Notes: generated by a model from the letters alone, not told the origin. A DNA stretch of 64,000 nucleotides from Streptomyces sp. NRRL F-2580 (GCF_000720115.1 NZ_JOIR01000018.1:167345-231344), one strand, 5' to 3'; shown: positions 1-8,625, numbered from the stretch's first letter. Numbers and translations are program-made.

Positions 1-1167
1 CAGCGTGGTGACGACGGCCGAGGCGACGAAGGGGGCGATGATCTGCGGTCCCGCGTTCGCGATGTTGAGGACGCCCATGTCGCGGGCGGCGTCCTCGGCC
101 CTCGGGAGCACCAGGGTGACGAGTGCGGTGTCGACGGCCATGAAGCAGCCGAAGGCGAGGCCGTTGAGCGCGCTGAAGACGAGCATGCCGGTCCAGGTCG
201 GGCTGACCACGGGGACCACCATGACCAGTCCGGCGAGGGCGGCCGATACGCCGACGAACACCTTGCGGCGGTCCAGGCGGTCGGACAGCAGCCCCCCGAG
301 CACGGTGGAGAGCGCCATCGCGACCATCGACACCGGGGTGAGGACGGCCATCGCGGCGGGCGGGGTGAGTCCGGCCGGCAGCGTGATGTGGTCGTCGAGG
401 ATGTACAGCTGGTACCCGACGACGGCGAAGTAGCCGAGGACCATCAGGGCCCGGCCGATGAAGGCCCAGCGGAAGTCGTGGTTGCCCAAGGCCGAGAGGA
501 AGGCGGCCAGTTGGGCGCGCTTGGGCGCGGCCGACGCCTCGACGGCGAGCTCGGCGCGCGGGACGTCCCGGCAGAATCCGGTGAGCAGCAGCGCGGAGAC
601 CGCGACGATCGCGCCGAGGATCAGATAGCCGGTGAGCAGGTGCTCGGAGGTGTTCGAGGCGACGAGCACGCCGACCGTGCCGCCGATGGGCAGACCGAGC
701 CCCACCAGCGCGGACGCGGTACCGCGACGGGCGGCGGGGATCCGGTCCGGGACGATCGCGGTGACCGCGGCCTGGTAGATGTTCATGGTCGCCTGGATCA
801 GGCACCAGCCGATTCCGACGAGCAGCGCGGTGTTCACGCTGCCGAGCAGGCCCAGGAAGACGAGCGAGGCCAGGCCGCCGCTCAGGATCCAGGGGTTGCG
901 GCGGCCGCTGCGGTCGGAGAGGGCCCCGGCGATCGGGTTGAAGGCGGTGGCGAAGATCGCGCTGATGCCGCCGATCAGTCCCAGGACGGCGACCTTGTCA
1001 TCGGGGGCGATCTCGGCGATCTGAGTGGGGAGCAGGACGGAGCCGACACCCATGTAGACGGCCATCAGCGCGGAGTTGGCGACCAGCAGCAGGGGCAGCA
1101 GCCCCCGCTGGAGGGCGGGCTCCGGCTTCGGAGGTACGGGTGTATCGACGGCTTCGGGCGTGGCCAT
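1..1167 (-). CDS. MFS transporter, C-terminus outside window
   Basis: Major facilitator superfamily permease; 389 codons are visible and the gene runs off the left edge. The start is ATG at 1167, preceded by a GAGGAG ribosome site. The N-terminus has the cytosolic lead, then hydrophobic segments with the family loop GALSDRSGRR after the second helix (about residues 62-71) and a second copy, GGLLSDRLDRRK, in the later half, as expected for a 12-helix MFS protein. Substrate cannot be read. A LacI-type operator lies about 125 bp upstream, matching one in front of the hydrolase at 6922-7875, so I infer it imports a substrate for the local esterases under control of the LacI protein at 4551-5558. 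Family call is firm; substrate is open. Confidence 0.9.
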   Translation of the reverse strand, partial: MATPEAVDTPVPPKPEPALQRGLLPLLLVANSALMAVYMGVGSVLLPTQIAEIAPDDKVAVLGLIGGISAIFATAFNPIAGALSDRSGRRNPWILSGGLASLVFLGLLGSVNTALLVGIGWCLIQATMNIYQAAVTAIVPDRIPAARRGTASALVGLGLPIGGTVGVLVASNTSEHLLTGYLILGAIVAVSALLLTGFCRDVPRAELAVEASAAPKRAQLAAFLSALGNHDFRWAFIGRALMVLGYFAVVGYQLYILDDHITLPAGLTPPAAMAVLTPVSMVAMALSTVLGGLLSDRLDRRKVFVGVSAALAGLVMVVPVVSPTWTGMLVFSALNGLAFGCFMAVDTALVTLVLPRAEDAARDMGVLNIANAGPQIIAPFVASAVVTTL

Positions 1168-1290
1168 GACGACTCCTCGGGGGACTGAGCGGGGAGGTGG
1201 CGGTGCGTGGGGAGAGGGGCGCCCCGCGAGCGGAGGCCGGGCGGCGGTGTCACGGGGGGTGGGGCGGACGACCGCGGTTTACTTGATGTT

Positions 1291-1304
1291 GTTACACGTG
1301 TCAC
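1291..1304. promoter_or_regulatory. LacI-type operator upstream of MFS gene
   Basis: GTTACACGTGTCAC is a 14-bp inverted repeat with one mismatched pair around a perfect ACACGTGT core. It matches the perfect TTACACGTGTAA at 7976-7987. A half-site, ACGTGTAAC, occurs again at 1408-1416. LacI-family proteins bind such palindromes with a central CG; the adjacent LacI gene at 4551 is the obvious candidate. Binding is inferred. Confidence 0.55.
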
Positions 1305-1840
1305 CAAGTGCGTTGGAGACTGTGTAGCACCCATTTCCAGCCTCCGCCAGAGGCTGCGGCGGGTCGTTGCGCAGATCGTGACCGACGGCGGCGCCGCGAT
1401 GAGATGACGTGTAACCGGCGCGTTGAGTCACTTCGCAGGGCTGATGTGTCGAAAAACCCTCTTGCACTTGTGGCGGCCGTCACGCATCGGCAATACTCCG
1501 TGCCGCACCGCGACGACCCGTCGGCCGGGTATCTGCGCGACGCGGCAGCCCGTACGGCTCACGCGGCGAGCGCGCCCACCAGGCACGGCGGGCCGGCGGG
1601 GACCCGGGACCGCCCCGCCGAGCTCGTTCGGCCCGGCAGGGCGTCCCTCTCCGGCGACCGCTGGGAGGTGCCCGTTGACACCGCCCAGTCACCGCTGGGT
1701 GGGTGCCCGCTGTACGGACTTCGTCGTCCACCGACCCGCACGCGGCGCGTCCGACGGAACCCCGCGGCGCCCGGCCGGGCTCGTCGATCCCGCGGGGCTC
1801 GCATGGTCCCGCAGTCCCGGCTCCTGGCTCCAGCCTCCGG

Positions 1841-2033
1841 CCCCCGACTCTCGGCCTCCGGCCCTTGGCCTCCGCCTCCGGCCCCCGACTCTCGGCCTCC
1901 GGCCCTTGGCCTCCGCCTCCGGCTCCCGGCCCTTGGCCTCCGCCTCCGGCTCCCGGCCCTTGGTCTCCGCCTCCGGCTCCCGGCCCTTGGTCTCCGCCTC
2001 CGGCTCCCGGCCCTTGGTCTCCGCCTCGTCCCC
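1841..2033. repeat. Tandem repeats, 41-bp then 27-bp units
   Basis: Two copies of a 41-bp unit (starting 1841 and 1882, beginning CCCCCGACTCTCGG) run into about four copies of a 27-bp unit whose CCCTTGG landmark recurs at 1930, 1957, 1984 and 2011. The sequence is C-rich on the plus strand. Open frames through it on both strands are repetitive Pro/Ala/Ser or Arg/Gly/Glu strings and are not believable genes. The whole interval 1168-2066 otherwise holds only the operator sites and no gene I can support. Confidence 0.85.
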
Positions 2034-2066
2034 ATCGCGCCGCGAGGTGGCCGTGAAAGGCTCGCC

Positions 2067-2810
2067 ATGTTTCCCTCGCCCTCCCTCGTGCCGCCGTCCC
2101 GCCCGCCCCGTCCGTCCCCTCCGCCCCGGCATCACCTCCCCGCCGCCCCGCCGCGCCATGCGCTCGCCCTCGGGGTCGGCCTACTGCTCCTCGCGTTCCT
2201 GGTCGCGCTGCTGCTCCGGGTGGATCAGCAGCCCTTCTTCCAGGAGCTCGACGACCGCTGGGCCGCCTCGGTGAACGATTCCGCCGCGGAGGGATCCGGC
2301 GGATCGGACGGGTTCGGTGGGTTCGCCCTCTTCCTCGACCGGCTCGGCGGCCCGTTCGGTCTCGTCCTGCCCCTCGCGCTGATCGGCTGCCTCTGCGTCT
2401 ACGGGCGCTGGCGCTCGGGGCTGTTCGTCCTCACGGCGGCCGTCGTCACCAACGTCTTCCTCGTCCTGCCGCTCAAGGCGCTGGCCGACCGCCCGCGTCC
2501 CCCGCACCCGTGGGTCCTGGTCAACGACGGCTCGTACCCCTCCGGCCAGGTGTTCAGCGCAGTGACGCTGGTGATCGTGGTCGCGGTGGTGGTGTTCCCG
2601 CCGCGTGCGCGACGCTGGTGGTGGGTGATCGGGGCGTCCTACGTGCTCGCCATGATGGGGAGCCGTACCTGGCTGCACGCCCAGTGGCTCAGCGACACCT
2701 TCGCCGGGGTTCTCCTCGGCGCGGGAGCCTGCCTCGTGCTGTGGCGGGTCTTCGAGCCCTTGCTGGACGTGGAAGCGGAGCGGATGGCCTCGGACAGCTT
2801 GTGGATGTGA
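2067..2810 (+). CDS. PAP2-family membrane protein lacking both catalytic histidines
   Basis: 247-aa PAP2 (type 2 phosphatidic acid phosphatase) fold protein with a proline-rich cytosolic N-terminus (1-30) and about five to six membrane helices. Three motifs are recognisable: KALADRPRP (K137, R144-P145), PSGQ (158-161) and SRTWLHAQWLSD (199-210). In active PAP2 enzymes the second motif is PSGH and the third is SR-x5-H-x3-D; here both histidines are glutamine (Q161 and Q206) while K, RP, SR and D remain. The intact paralogue at 6007-6780 has PSGH and HAH. So this copy probably does not hydrolyse phosphate esters by the usual mechanism and may bind lipid phosphate. Start ATG 2067 follows a GAAAGG site; the upstream repeat tract makes longer starts unlikely. 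Confidence 0.85.
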   Translation: MFPSPSLVPPSRPPRPSPPPRHHLPAAPPRHALALGVGLLLLAFLVALLLRVDQQPFFQELDDRWAASVNDSAAEGSGGSDGFGGFALFLDRLGGPFGLVLPLALIGCLCVYGRWRSGLFVLTAAVVTNVFLVLPLKALADRPRPPHPWVLVNDGSYPSGQVFSAVTLVIVVAVVVFPPRARRWWWVIGASYVLAMMGSRTWLHAQWLSDTFAGVLLGAGACLVLWRVFEPLLDVEAERMASDSLWM

Positions 2811-2849
2811 GCAGGAGCCCCAAGGGGCGTCTCAATATATTGCGCAGTG

Positions 2850-2877
2850 TTGACGGGCGTTAAATTCACGCCATAAT
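2850..2877 (+). promoter_or_regulatory. Promoter of carboxylesterase gene
   Basis: TTGACG (2850-2855) and CATAAT (2872-2877) are spaced 16 bp, a good vegetative promoter. The stretch TGTTGACGGGCGTTAAAT is nearly repeated at the promoter of the aromatic operon (8596-8612), with the same -35/-10 spacing, and both have an ATAT-N-GCG block just upstream. This suggests a common transcription factor. Confidence 0.65.
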
Positions 2878-2926
2878 CTCGCTGTCATCGCGCATCCGGT
2901 GCGCCGCACTCAGGAAGGAACGGCTC

Positions 2927-4495
2927 ATGCCCCACTCCCCAGGTCAGGAACAGACGACGGTGGTGGACCTCCCCGCGGGGCGCCTGCGCGGCGCGACCGA
3001 GCGCGGGGTCGCTGTCTTCCGGGCCGTGCCCTACGCCGCACCCCCCGTCGGCGACCTGCGCTGGCGGCCCGCGCGGCCGCACGCCGGGTGGAGCGGCACG
3101 AGGGACGCCACCGCCGACGGTCCGAGCGCACCGCAGATGTACGTGGAAGGCGGCGACCCGGTGCTCGGCGGGCACGGGTCGCCGCCGTTCGACGAGGACT
3201 GCCTGACCCTCAACGTCTGGACGCCCGCCGCCGACGGCGCTCGCCGTCCGGTACTCGTCTGGATCCACGGCGGCGGCTTCGTGTCCGGCTCCGGCTCACT
3301 GCCCGGCTACTCCGGCGAGACCTTCGCGCGCGACGGCGACCTCGTCGTCGTGAGCATCAACTACCGCATCGGGCCGCTGGGTTACCTCTACACCGGCGAG
3401 GAGGGGGAGGAGGGCGAAGGCGGCAATCCCTGGCTCTCCGACCAGCTCGCCGCCCTGCGCTGGGTGAAGGAGAACATCGCCTCCTTCGGCGGCGACCCGG
3501 ACCTGATCACGGTCGCCGGCCAGTCGGGCGGCGCGGTCTCCACCGCCGCCCTCGCCGGACACCCCGAGACCCAGGGGCTGATCCGGCGGGTGATCCTGCA
3601 GAGCCCGCCCTTCGGCCTGGACCTGCCCGCCCCGGACGCCTATCTGGAGCGCACCGCCGCGTACCTGGAGCTGGCCGGGGCCAAGGACCTGGCCGAGCTG
3701 CGCACGCTGCCCTGGCAGGAGCTGATCGGGGCGGCCGGCGGGCTCTTCGCGCGGACCATGCGGTGGGGGTACTGGCCGACGCCCTTCCTGCCGGTCATCG
3801 ACGGGGTCACCCTCGGGACCCACCCGGCGCAGGCGCTGCTGAACGGAGCCGCCGTCGGCATCGACGTCATGATCGGCTGGACGCGGGAGGAGGCCAACTT
3901 CGGGTTCGCCCTCGATGAGGGGTACGCCGCCGCCACCCGGGAGCAGGTGACCGACCGGATCGCGGAGACCTTCGGGAGCGAAGCCGCCGCCGAGGTGTAC
4001 GCGGCGTACGAGCGCGCCCGGCCCGGGGCCCGTCCGGCCGACGTGCTGATGGACCTCATCACGGACGAGCTCTTCCGGGTCCCCGCCGTCCGGCTGGCCG
4101 AGGCGAGGGCCGCGGCGGGCCACCCCGTGTGGGCGTACCAGTTCGACCTGCCCACCCCTGCCTACGAGGGCCGGCTCGGCGCCGCGCACTGCCTCGAACT
4201 GCCCTTCGTCTTCGACAACTTCGACCAGTGGGCGCACGCGCCGTTCCTGGCCGGACTCGCTCCCGCCGTCCGCGACGGCCTCGCGTACGCCATGCACCGG
4301 GCCTGGATCTCCTTCGTCCGCACCGGCGACCCGAACCATCCGGACCTGCCGCACTGGCAGCCGTACGACACCGGCCGGCGCACGACGATGCGCTTCGACT
4401 CCGTCGTCACCGCGCTCGACGACCTGGCGGGAGCCTCCCGCCTCCTGCACGGTCCCGCGCGCACGTCTGCGCACACCACCGCTCCCTTGACCTAA
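2927..4495 (+). CDS. Type B carboxylesterase
   Basis: 522-aa cytosolic carboxylesterase of the alpha/beta-hydrolase superfamily. It has the family signature EDCLTLNVW (90-98), the oxyanion-hole HGGG (114-117), the nucleophile motif GQSGG with Ser200 (family form is GESAG), and the late GAAHCLELPFVF block holding the catalytic His. No signal peptide is present. ATG 2927 follows AGGAAGGA. It lies 55 bp before the LacI gene and has the promoter element shared with the gentisate operon. By context I infer it releases an aromatic acid or alcohol from an ester that feeds the operon at 8669-17081; the actual ester is unknown. Confidence 0.92.
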   Translation: MPHSPGQEQTTVVDLPAGRLRGATERGVAVFRAVPYAAPPVGDLRWRPARPHAGWSGTRDATADGPSAPQMYVEGGDPVLGGHGSPPFDEDCLTLNVWTPAADGARRPVLVWIHGGGFVSGSGSLPGYSGETFARDGDLVVVSINYRIGPLGYLYTGEEGEEGEGGNPWLSDQLAALRWVKENIASFGGDPDLITVAGQSGGAVSTAALAGHPETQGLIRRVILQSPPFGLDLPAPDAYLERTAAYLELAGAKDLAELRTLPWQELIGAAGGLFARTMRWGYWPTPFLPVIDGVTLGTHPAQALLNGAAVGIDVMIGWTREEANFGFALDEGYAAATREQVTDRIAETFGSEAAAEVYAAYERARPGARPADVLMDLITDELFRVPAVRLAEARAAAGHPVWAYQFDLPTPAYEGRLGAAHCLELPFVFDNFDQWAHAPFLAGLAPAVRDGLAYAMHRAWISFVRTGDPNHPDLPHWQPYDTGRRTTMRFDSVVTALDDLAGASRLLHGPARTSAHTTAPLT

Positions 4496-4497
4496 CT

Positions 4498-4505
4498 CGT
4501 GTAAC
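4498..4505. promoter_or_regulatory. Half operator ahead of LacI gene
   Basis: CGTGTAAC, just after the esterase stop and 46 bp before the LacI start, equals one half of the GTTACACG inverted repeat seen at 1291 and 7975. It may support autoregulation. Only a half-site is present, so this is tentative. Confidence 0.35.
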
Positions 4506-4550
4506 CTGAAGGAAGGAGCAATTCGCGCACAAGGAGCATCGAGGGACGTC

Positions 4551-5558
4551 ATGGCCAAAGACACTCACGTCCCCGCGTCGATCACCAGCGCCGACGTGGC
4601 CCGCCTCGCCGGGGTGTCGCGCGCCACGGTCTCCTTCGTCCTCAACGACACCCAGGGCCACCGGGTCAGCGCGAGCACCCGGGCCCGGGTGCTCGACGCG
4701 GCGCGGCAGCTCGGCTACGTACCGCACGCCGCCGCCCGGTCCCTGCGCGCCGGCCGCAGCAACCTCGTCCTGATGCCCGCGTCGATCTCCGCGATCGGCC
4801 GCCTCGTCAGCGACTGGGTCGACGACCTGCACAGCGAGCTCGACCACCTCGGCTACACGGCCGTGCTCCACGCGGGCCGCTTCGCCGACCCCGTCGACGC
4901 CGCCCGTGCCTGGGCCGAGCTGCGCCCCGCGGCCGTCGTCGCCCTGGACGGCGACCGCTTCACCCCGCAGGCGGCCGAGCTGCTGGGCCGCGCCGGGGTG
5001 CGCGGGCTGCTGGCCTTCGCGTCCCACCCCGTCGAGGGCGTGCACACCATCGGCTTCGACCACAGCCACATCGGGGCCGCCGCGGCCGAGCACCTCATCG
5101 AGCGCGGCCGGACCAGGATCGGCGTGGTCATGCCCCAGGAGAGGGGTCTCGGCACCCTCGCGCAGCCGCGCCTCGCGGGCGCGGAATCGGTGGCGGCCCG
5201 GCGCATGGCGACCGTCACCCCGGTGGAACTGGCCTACACGCGGGAGTCCGCGAGGGACCTCGCCCGACGCTGGCCGAGCCTCGGGCTGGACGCCGTCTTC
5301 ACGTACAACGACGAGTACGCGGCCCTGCTGCTCCACGCGCTCCAGGCCGAGGGGATCGTCGTACCGGACGAGGTCGCCCTCGTCGGCTGCGACGACCTGG
5401 TCCTCTCCGCACTCCAGCAGCCCGCGCTCACCACGATCCGCCTGGACCTGCCGTCGGCGGCACGGATCGCGGACGCCGTGCACGAGCTGATCGAGACGGG
5501 GGCGGCGACGCCGGTCCCGGCGGTGGAAGCCGTTCTGGTCCCCCGCCTGACCTCGTGA
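4551..5558 (+). CDS. LacI-family transcriptional repressor
   Basis: 335 aa. Residues 11-60 are a LacI helix-turn-helix and hinge (SADVARLAGVSRATVSFVLN, then VLDAARQLGYVPHAAARSLR). The rest is a periplasmic-binding-like ligand domain ending in the usual ...VALVGCDDL...ALTTIRLDL block. ATG 4551 is preceded by an AAGGAG-type region (4538-4550). Palindromes containing ACACGTGT in front of the MFS gene and the hydrolase gene, with half-sites before this gene, are candidate targets. The ligand may be a sugar moiety or ester-derived compound; nothing in the sequence fixes it. Confidence 0.93.
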   Translation: MAKDTHVPASITSADVARLAGVSRATVSFVLNDTQGHRVSASTRARVLDAARQLGYVPHAAARSLRAGRSNLVLMPASISAIGRLVSDWVDDLHSELDHLGYTAVLHAGRFADPVDAARAWAELRPAAVVALDGDRFTPQAAELLGRAGVRGLLAFASHPVEGVHTIGFDHSHIGAAAAEHLIERGRTRIGVVMPQERGLGTLAQPRLAGAESVAARRMATVTPVELAYTRESARDLARRWPSLGLDAVFTYNDEYAALLLHALQAEGIVVPDEVALVGCDDLVLSALQQPALTTIRLDLPSAARIADAVHELIETGAATPVPAVEAVLVPRLTS

Positions 5559-5617
5559 GCGGTCGGGGGAGTTCGAGAACGCCAGCCGGGCCGCGGGCCG
5601 GACATCAGGGAGTTGAC

Positions 5618-6010
5618 GTGCCTCCGAGGCTGAAACTGACCGCGGTCACGCTCGACTGCGCCGACCCCGTGGCGCTGGCCGCGTTCTACCAGAGCGCCAC
5701 GGGGCTGGAACCCCACCCCGCGTCCGACGGTGACTTCGCCGGCCTCACCGGCGAGGACGGGCTCTTCCTCGGCTTCCAGCGGGTCGAGGGTCACCGAGCG
5801 CCGGCCTGGCCGGACCACACCGTCCCGCAACAGGCCCACCTCGACTTCGGCGTCGACGACCTCGACGAGGCGGAGGCGCTGCTCCTGGAGTTGGGCGCGA
5901 CCAAGCCGGAGCACCAGCCGGGTGGCCAACGATGGCGCGTCTTCACCGACCCGGCCGGGCACCCCTTCTGCGTGACCCCTTCCCGGCGCGACCCGGAGAG
6001 CAAGCCCTAG
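5618..6010 (+). CDS. VOC-family (glyoxalase-like) protein
   Basis: About 130-aa vicinal-oxygen-chelate protein of the glyoxalase-like type: LKLTAVTLDCADPVALAAFY at the start and FTDPAGHPFCVTP at the end form the two beta-alpha-beta-beta-beta halves. I prefer GTG 5618 with a CAGGGAG site; an in-frame start at 5555 would overlap the LacI stop. These small cytosolic proteins include dioxygenases, resistance proteins and isomerases; no function can be assigned. Its stop overlaps the convergent PAP2 gene by 4 bp. Confidence 0.85.
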   Translation: MPPRLKLTAVTLDCADPVALAAFYQSATGLEPHPASDGDFAGLTGEDGLFLGFQRVEGHRAPAWPDHTVPQQAHLDFGVDDLDEAEALLLELGATKPEHQPGGQRWRVFTDPAGHPFCVTPSRRDPESKP

Positions 6011-6780
6011 AGGGCCAGGGGCCGGTGTTCGGACGGCCCGGTTGCGCCGCCGCGCGCTCCGCTTACGCGTTCCCGGGCGAGGGCGGGCTGGAAGAGCCAC
6101 CAGACCAGCAGGCCGGCGCCCGCGCCCGAGGCGGCGCCGGCCACCGTGTCGGTGAGCCAGTGCGCGTGCAGCCAGGTACGGCTCCACATCATGGCCAGGG
6201 TGAAGCCCGCGCCCCCGTACCACCAGGCCCGGCGCCGGGCGGCCGGGACCAGGAGCACGCCGACGGTGACGACGAGGAGCGCCGCCGTGGCCGCGTGGCC
6301 GGACGGGAAGGAGCCGTGGTCGACACGGACCAGGGGGTCGGCCGGACGCGGCCGGTCCACCAGGTGCTTGAAGCCTTGGATGACGACCATGTTGCCGCCG
6401 AGGTAGCCGACGAGCAGGAAACCGGCCGAGGCCCAGCGCCGGCGGACGAGCAGGACGGTCAGCAGGGTGAGCGGGAGGACGGCCCCGAGCGGGCCGCCGA
6501 ACCAGTTCAGGGCCGTGGCGGCGGCCAGGTACGGCCCTTCGTGGGGGCCGCCCATCCAGACCAGCCAGCGTTCGTCCAGCCCCTGGAAGGGCGGATGCGT
6601 GGCGTCGGCGCGGACCACGAGGGCCGGGACCACGGCGGCCGCCAGGAGCAGGAGGGCCGCGACGAGGACTCCGCGGTCGCGGCGCGGGGGTGATGCGGTC
6701 GCGGCGCGGCGGGCGGCTGCGCGGGGGCCGTCGGGTCTGTCGGGTCTGTCGTTCGGGGTGATGACCGGAGTGCCGGGCAT
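6007..6780 (-). CDS. PAP2-family phosphatase
   Basis: 257-aa integral membrane phosphatase. The three PAP2 motifs are complete: KHLVDRPRP, PSGHA, and SRTWLHAHWLTD with both histidines. About six hydrophobic helices follow an Arg/Pro-rich cytosolic N-terminus. Likely substrates are lipid phosphates such as phosphatidic acid or undecaprenyl pyrophosphate. It is a paralogue of the His-less protein at 2067-2810, with near-identical spacing of motifs and the same WLHA-WL signature. Start ATG 6780; convergent with the VOC gene. Confidence 0.9.
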   Translation of the reverse strand: MPGTPVITPNDRPDRPDGPRAAARRAATASPPRRDRGVLVAALLLLAAAVVPALVVRADATHPPFQGLDERWLVWMGGPHEGPYLAAATALNWFGGPLGAVLPLTLLTVLLVRRRWASAGFLLVGYLGGNMVVIQGFKHLVDRPRPADPLVRVDHGSFPSGHAATAALLVVTVGVLLVPAARRRAWWYGGAGFTLAMMWSRTWLHAHWLTDTVAGAASGAGAGLLVWWLFQPALARERVSGARGGATGPSEHRPLAL

Positions 6781-6921
6781 GGCGGTGCCTCTCGCGGCCG
6801 CGGGAGTGCCCGTGGCCGTTGTGCTCTGGAAGGAGGGGGAAGGGGGAGGGGGTTCGGGGGAACGCGGGGGGCGCAGCCGGGCCGCGCCCCCGCGGTGGAA
6901 CGCCGTGCGCGGGACCGGCCG

Positions 6922-7875
6922 TCAGACCCCCGCGCCGAGGTGCCGGGCCAGGAAGGCCACGCTCTCCTCGACGATCGACGTGATGTCCGGGGAGCCGAGG
7001 AAGATGTGGTCGGCGCCGTCCACGGGCCGCAGGGTGACCTCGCCCCCGGCACCCCGCAGGGCCTCGGCGAGGACCTCGCTCTGGCTGTACGGGACCAGGC
7101 CGTCCCGGGTCCCGTGGACCAGCAGGAACGGCGGCGGGGTCGAGTCCGCGGCGTACGTCACCGGGCTCGCCGTCCTGGCCGCCTCCGGGTTCTCCGCCAC
7201 GGAGGCGCCCAGCAGGGCCTCGTAGGGATCGGGGAACTCCGTCCCGGACGGCATGGCCGGCATCGGGTGCGCGGCCAGGGCGACCAGGTCGGAGACCCCG
7301 TACCAGTCGACGACCGCGAGGACCCCGGTGTCGCCGGAGCCGACGCCGTGCGTGCCCTCCAGTGCCGCGGCCTGGGGGCTGTGGGGGCCGACGAGTCCGG
7401 CGAGCGCCGCCAGGTGGCCGCCCGCGGACTCGCCCCAGACGCCGATCCGGTCCGGGTCGATGCCGAGGGTGCCGGCGAAGGTGCGGACGTAGCGGATCGC
7501 GGCCTTCACGTCGTGCAGCTGGGCCGGGAAGGGCGCTTCGAGGCTGTGCCGGTAGTCGATGGAGACGAGCGCGAGCCCGGCCGCCAGTACCGCCCCGTGC
7601 AGCAGGGCGGCGGGCACGGTCGGCGGCGGGTAGCGGCGGTCGCCGTCCAGCCAGCCGCCGCCGTGGATCCAGACGACCGCCGGAAACGGCCCCTCGCCCG
7701 CGGGCACTTGGACGTCGAGCAGGCGGGGACGGTAGCCCGGGGTGGTCGCGTACGTGATCCCGTCGAAGCGGCGCACGCCGTCCGCGCCCGTCACGGGCGG
7801 CACGGGTGACTGGTACGGCGGGGGCGGCCAGGTCATGTCGGCGATGTCGAACTCGGCGGGTGGGGATTGCGTCAT
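6922..7875 (-). CDS. Alpha/beta hydrolase, HSL/BD-FAE type esterase
   Basis: 317-aa cytosolic serine hydrolase. It shows the HGGGW oxyanion motif, the nucleophile GESAGG, HGTRDGLVP carrying the acid residue and GADHIFL with the catalytic His. ATG 7875 is about 100 bp downstream of a perfect TTACACGTGTAA palindrome, so it belongs to the proposed LacI regulon with the MFS gene. Together with the carboxylesterase it suggests that this strain takes up and opens an ester. Substrate unknown. Confidence 0.9.
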   Translation of the reverse strand: MTQSPPAEFDIADMTWPPPPYQSPVPPVTGADGVRRFDGITYATTPGYRPRLLDVQVPAGEGPFPAVVWIHGGGWLDGDRRYPPPTVPAALLHGAVLAAGLALVSIDYRHSLEAPFPAQLHDVKAAIRYVRTFAGTLGIDPDRIGVWGESAGGHLAALAGLVGPHSPQAAALEGTHGVGSGDTGVLAVVDWYGVSDLVALAAHPMPAMPSGTEFPDPYEALLGASVAENPEAARTASPVTYAADSTPPPFLLVHGTRDGLVPYSQSEVLAEALRGAGGEVTLRPVDGADHIFLGSPDITSIVEESVAFLARHLGAGV

Positions 7876-7975
7876 TGCGGCCCTTCCAATGCGGCGGTCC
7901 CGGCGGGGGCGGCGTGCAGGCTTCGCGTCGTATGTCCGAAATGCTTGCGCGAGTCGCCGGGGGCGGCGTAGCTTG

Positions 7976-7987
7976 TTACACGTGTAA
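7976..7987. promoter_or_regulatory. Perfect LacI-type operator
   Basis: TTACACGTGTAA is a perfect 12-bp palindrome located about 100 bp upstream of the minus-strand hydrolase gene and 117 bp upstream of the plus-strand ATPase-like gene. Same core as the site at 1291-1304. The intergenic span 7876-8103 holds no other feature I can support. Confidence 0.6.
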
Positions 7988-8103
7988 TCACGACTCTAGC
8001 GACGCATTTCCGCTGACTACAAGCCCAGGGGTCGTTCGACTTCTTGAGCAGTTGCACGAGGCACACCAGCGGACGCGCCACCTTCCCCCTCCGGGAGCAC
8101 GTC

Positions 8104-8544
8104 ATGCTCACCAGTACCGCCACCTCCGCCCCTCCCGCGGTCCGGAGTTTCGTGCACTGGGTCGCCGACCCCGTCGCCGCGAGCGTTCCGCAGGTCAGGG
8201 CCCGGGTGCGGGCCACGCTCGAAGGCTGGCGCGTCCCGTGCGGCGCGGCCGACGTCCTGTTGCTGGCCGTCAGTGAACTCGTCGGCAACGTCGTCCGGCA
8301 CGCGGGAGCCGGCCGGATGCGGGTCGGGGTGGCCCTCGGCGGGGGCTGGCTCCGACTGGAGGTCGCGGACCGGGGTGCGGGGCTGCCGCGGCTGCCGGCT
8401 CCGCGCGCCGAGATCGATCCGGAATCCGAGGACGGGCGCGGGCTGCTGATCGTGCAGCTGATGACGGGCGAGCTGGGTGGCGAACTCTCCGTCATGGCGC
8501 ATGAGTTCGGGAAGTCGGTCCGGGTGCGGATACCCGCGGCCTGA
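8104..8544 (+). CDS. ATP-binding protein, RsbW/anti-sigma kinase-like
   Basis: 146-aa single-domain GHKL ATPase of the HATPase_c_2 family common in Streptomyces. The N-box is in LLLAVSELVGNVVRHA and the ATP lid in VADRGAGLPRLP...EDGRGLLIVQLM. Such proteins act as anti-sigma factor kinases or orphan regulators in the cytosol. No sigma factor or anti-anti-sigma gene is adjacent. ATG 8104 with GGGAGC upstream is preferred over 8044, which would begin inside an untypical sequence. Confidence 0.85.
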   Translation: MLTSTATSAPPAVRSFVHWVADPVAASVPQVRARVRATLEGWRVPCGAADVLLLAVSELVGNVVRHAGAGRMRVGVALGGGWLRLEVADRGAGLPRLPAPRAEIDPESEDGRGLLIVQLMTGELGGELSVMAHEFGKSVRVRIPAA

Positions 8545-8597
8545 GCTGCTGCGCGGTCGTCCGCGACGGGGGTCACGCTCTCGGATATCGCGAGATG

Positions 8598-8625
8598 TTG
8601 ACGGACGCTAAATGTTCGACATATC
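8598..8625 (+). promoter_or_regulatory. Promoter of aromatic-acid catabolic operon
   Basis: TTGACG (8598-8603) and CATATC (8620-8625), spacing 16 bp. The core TGTTGACGGACGCTAAAT differs from the esterase promoter at 2848-2865 at only two positions. An imperfect inverted repeat, ATGTTGA (8595-8601) with TCGACAT (8616-8622), spans the promoter and could be an operator. Confidence 0.65.

Noticed and set aside
1308..2066. Coding sequence through the C-rich tandem repeats
   Set aside because: Open in several frames on both strands because of repetition and high GC; composition is not protein-like.
4487..4510. Promoter for LacI gene from TTGACC at 4487
   Set aside because: No -10 at correct spacing; TAACCT lies only 9 bp away.
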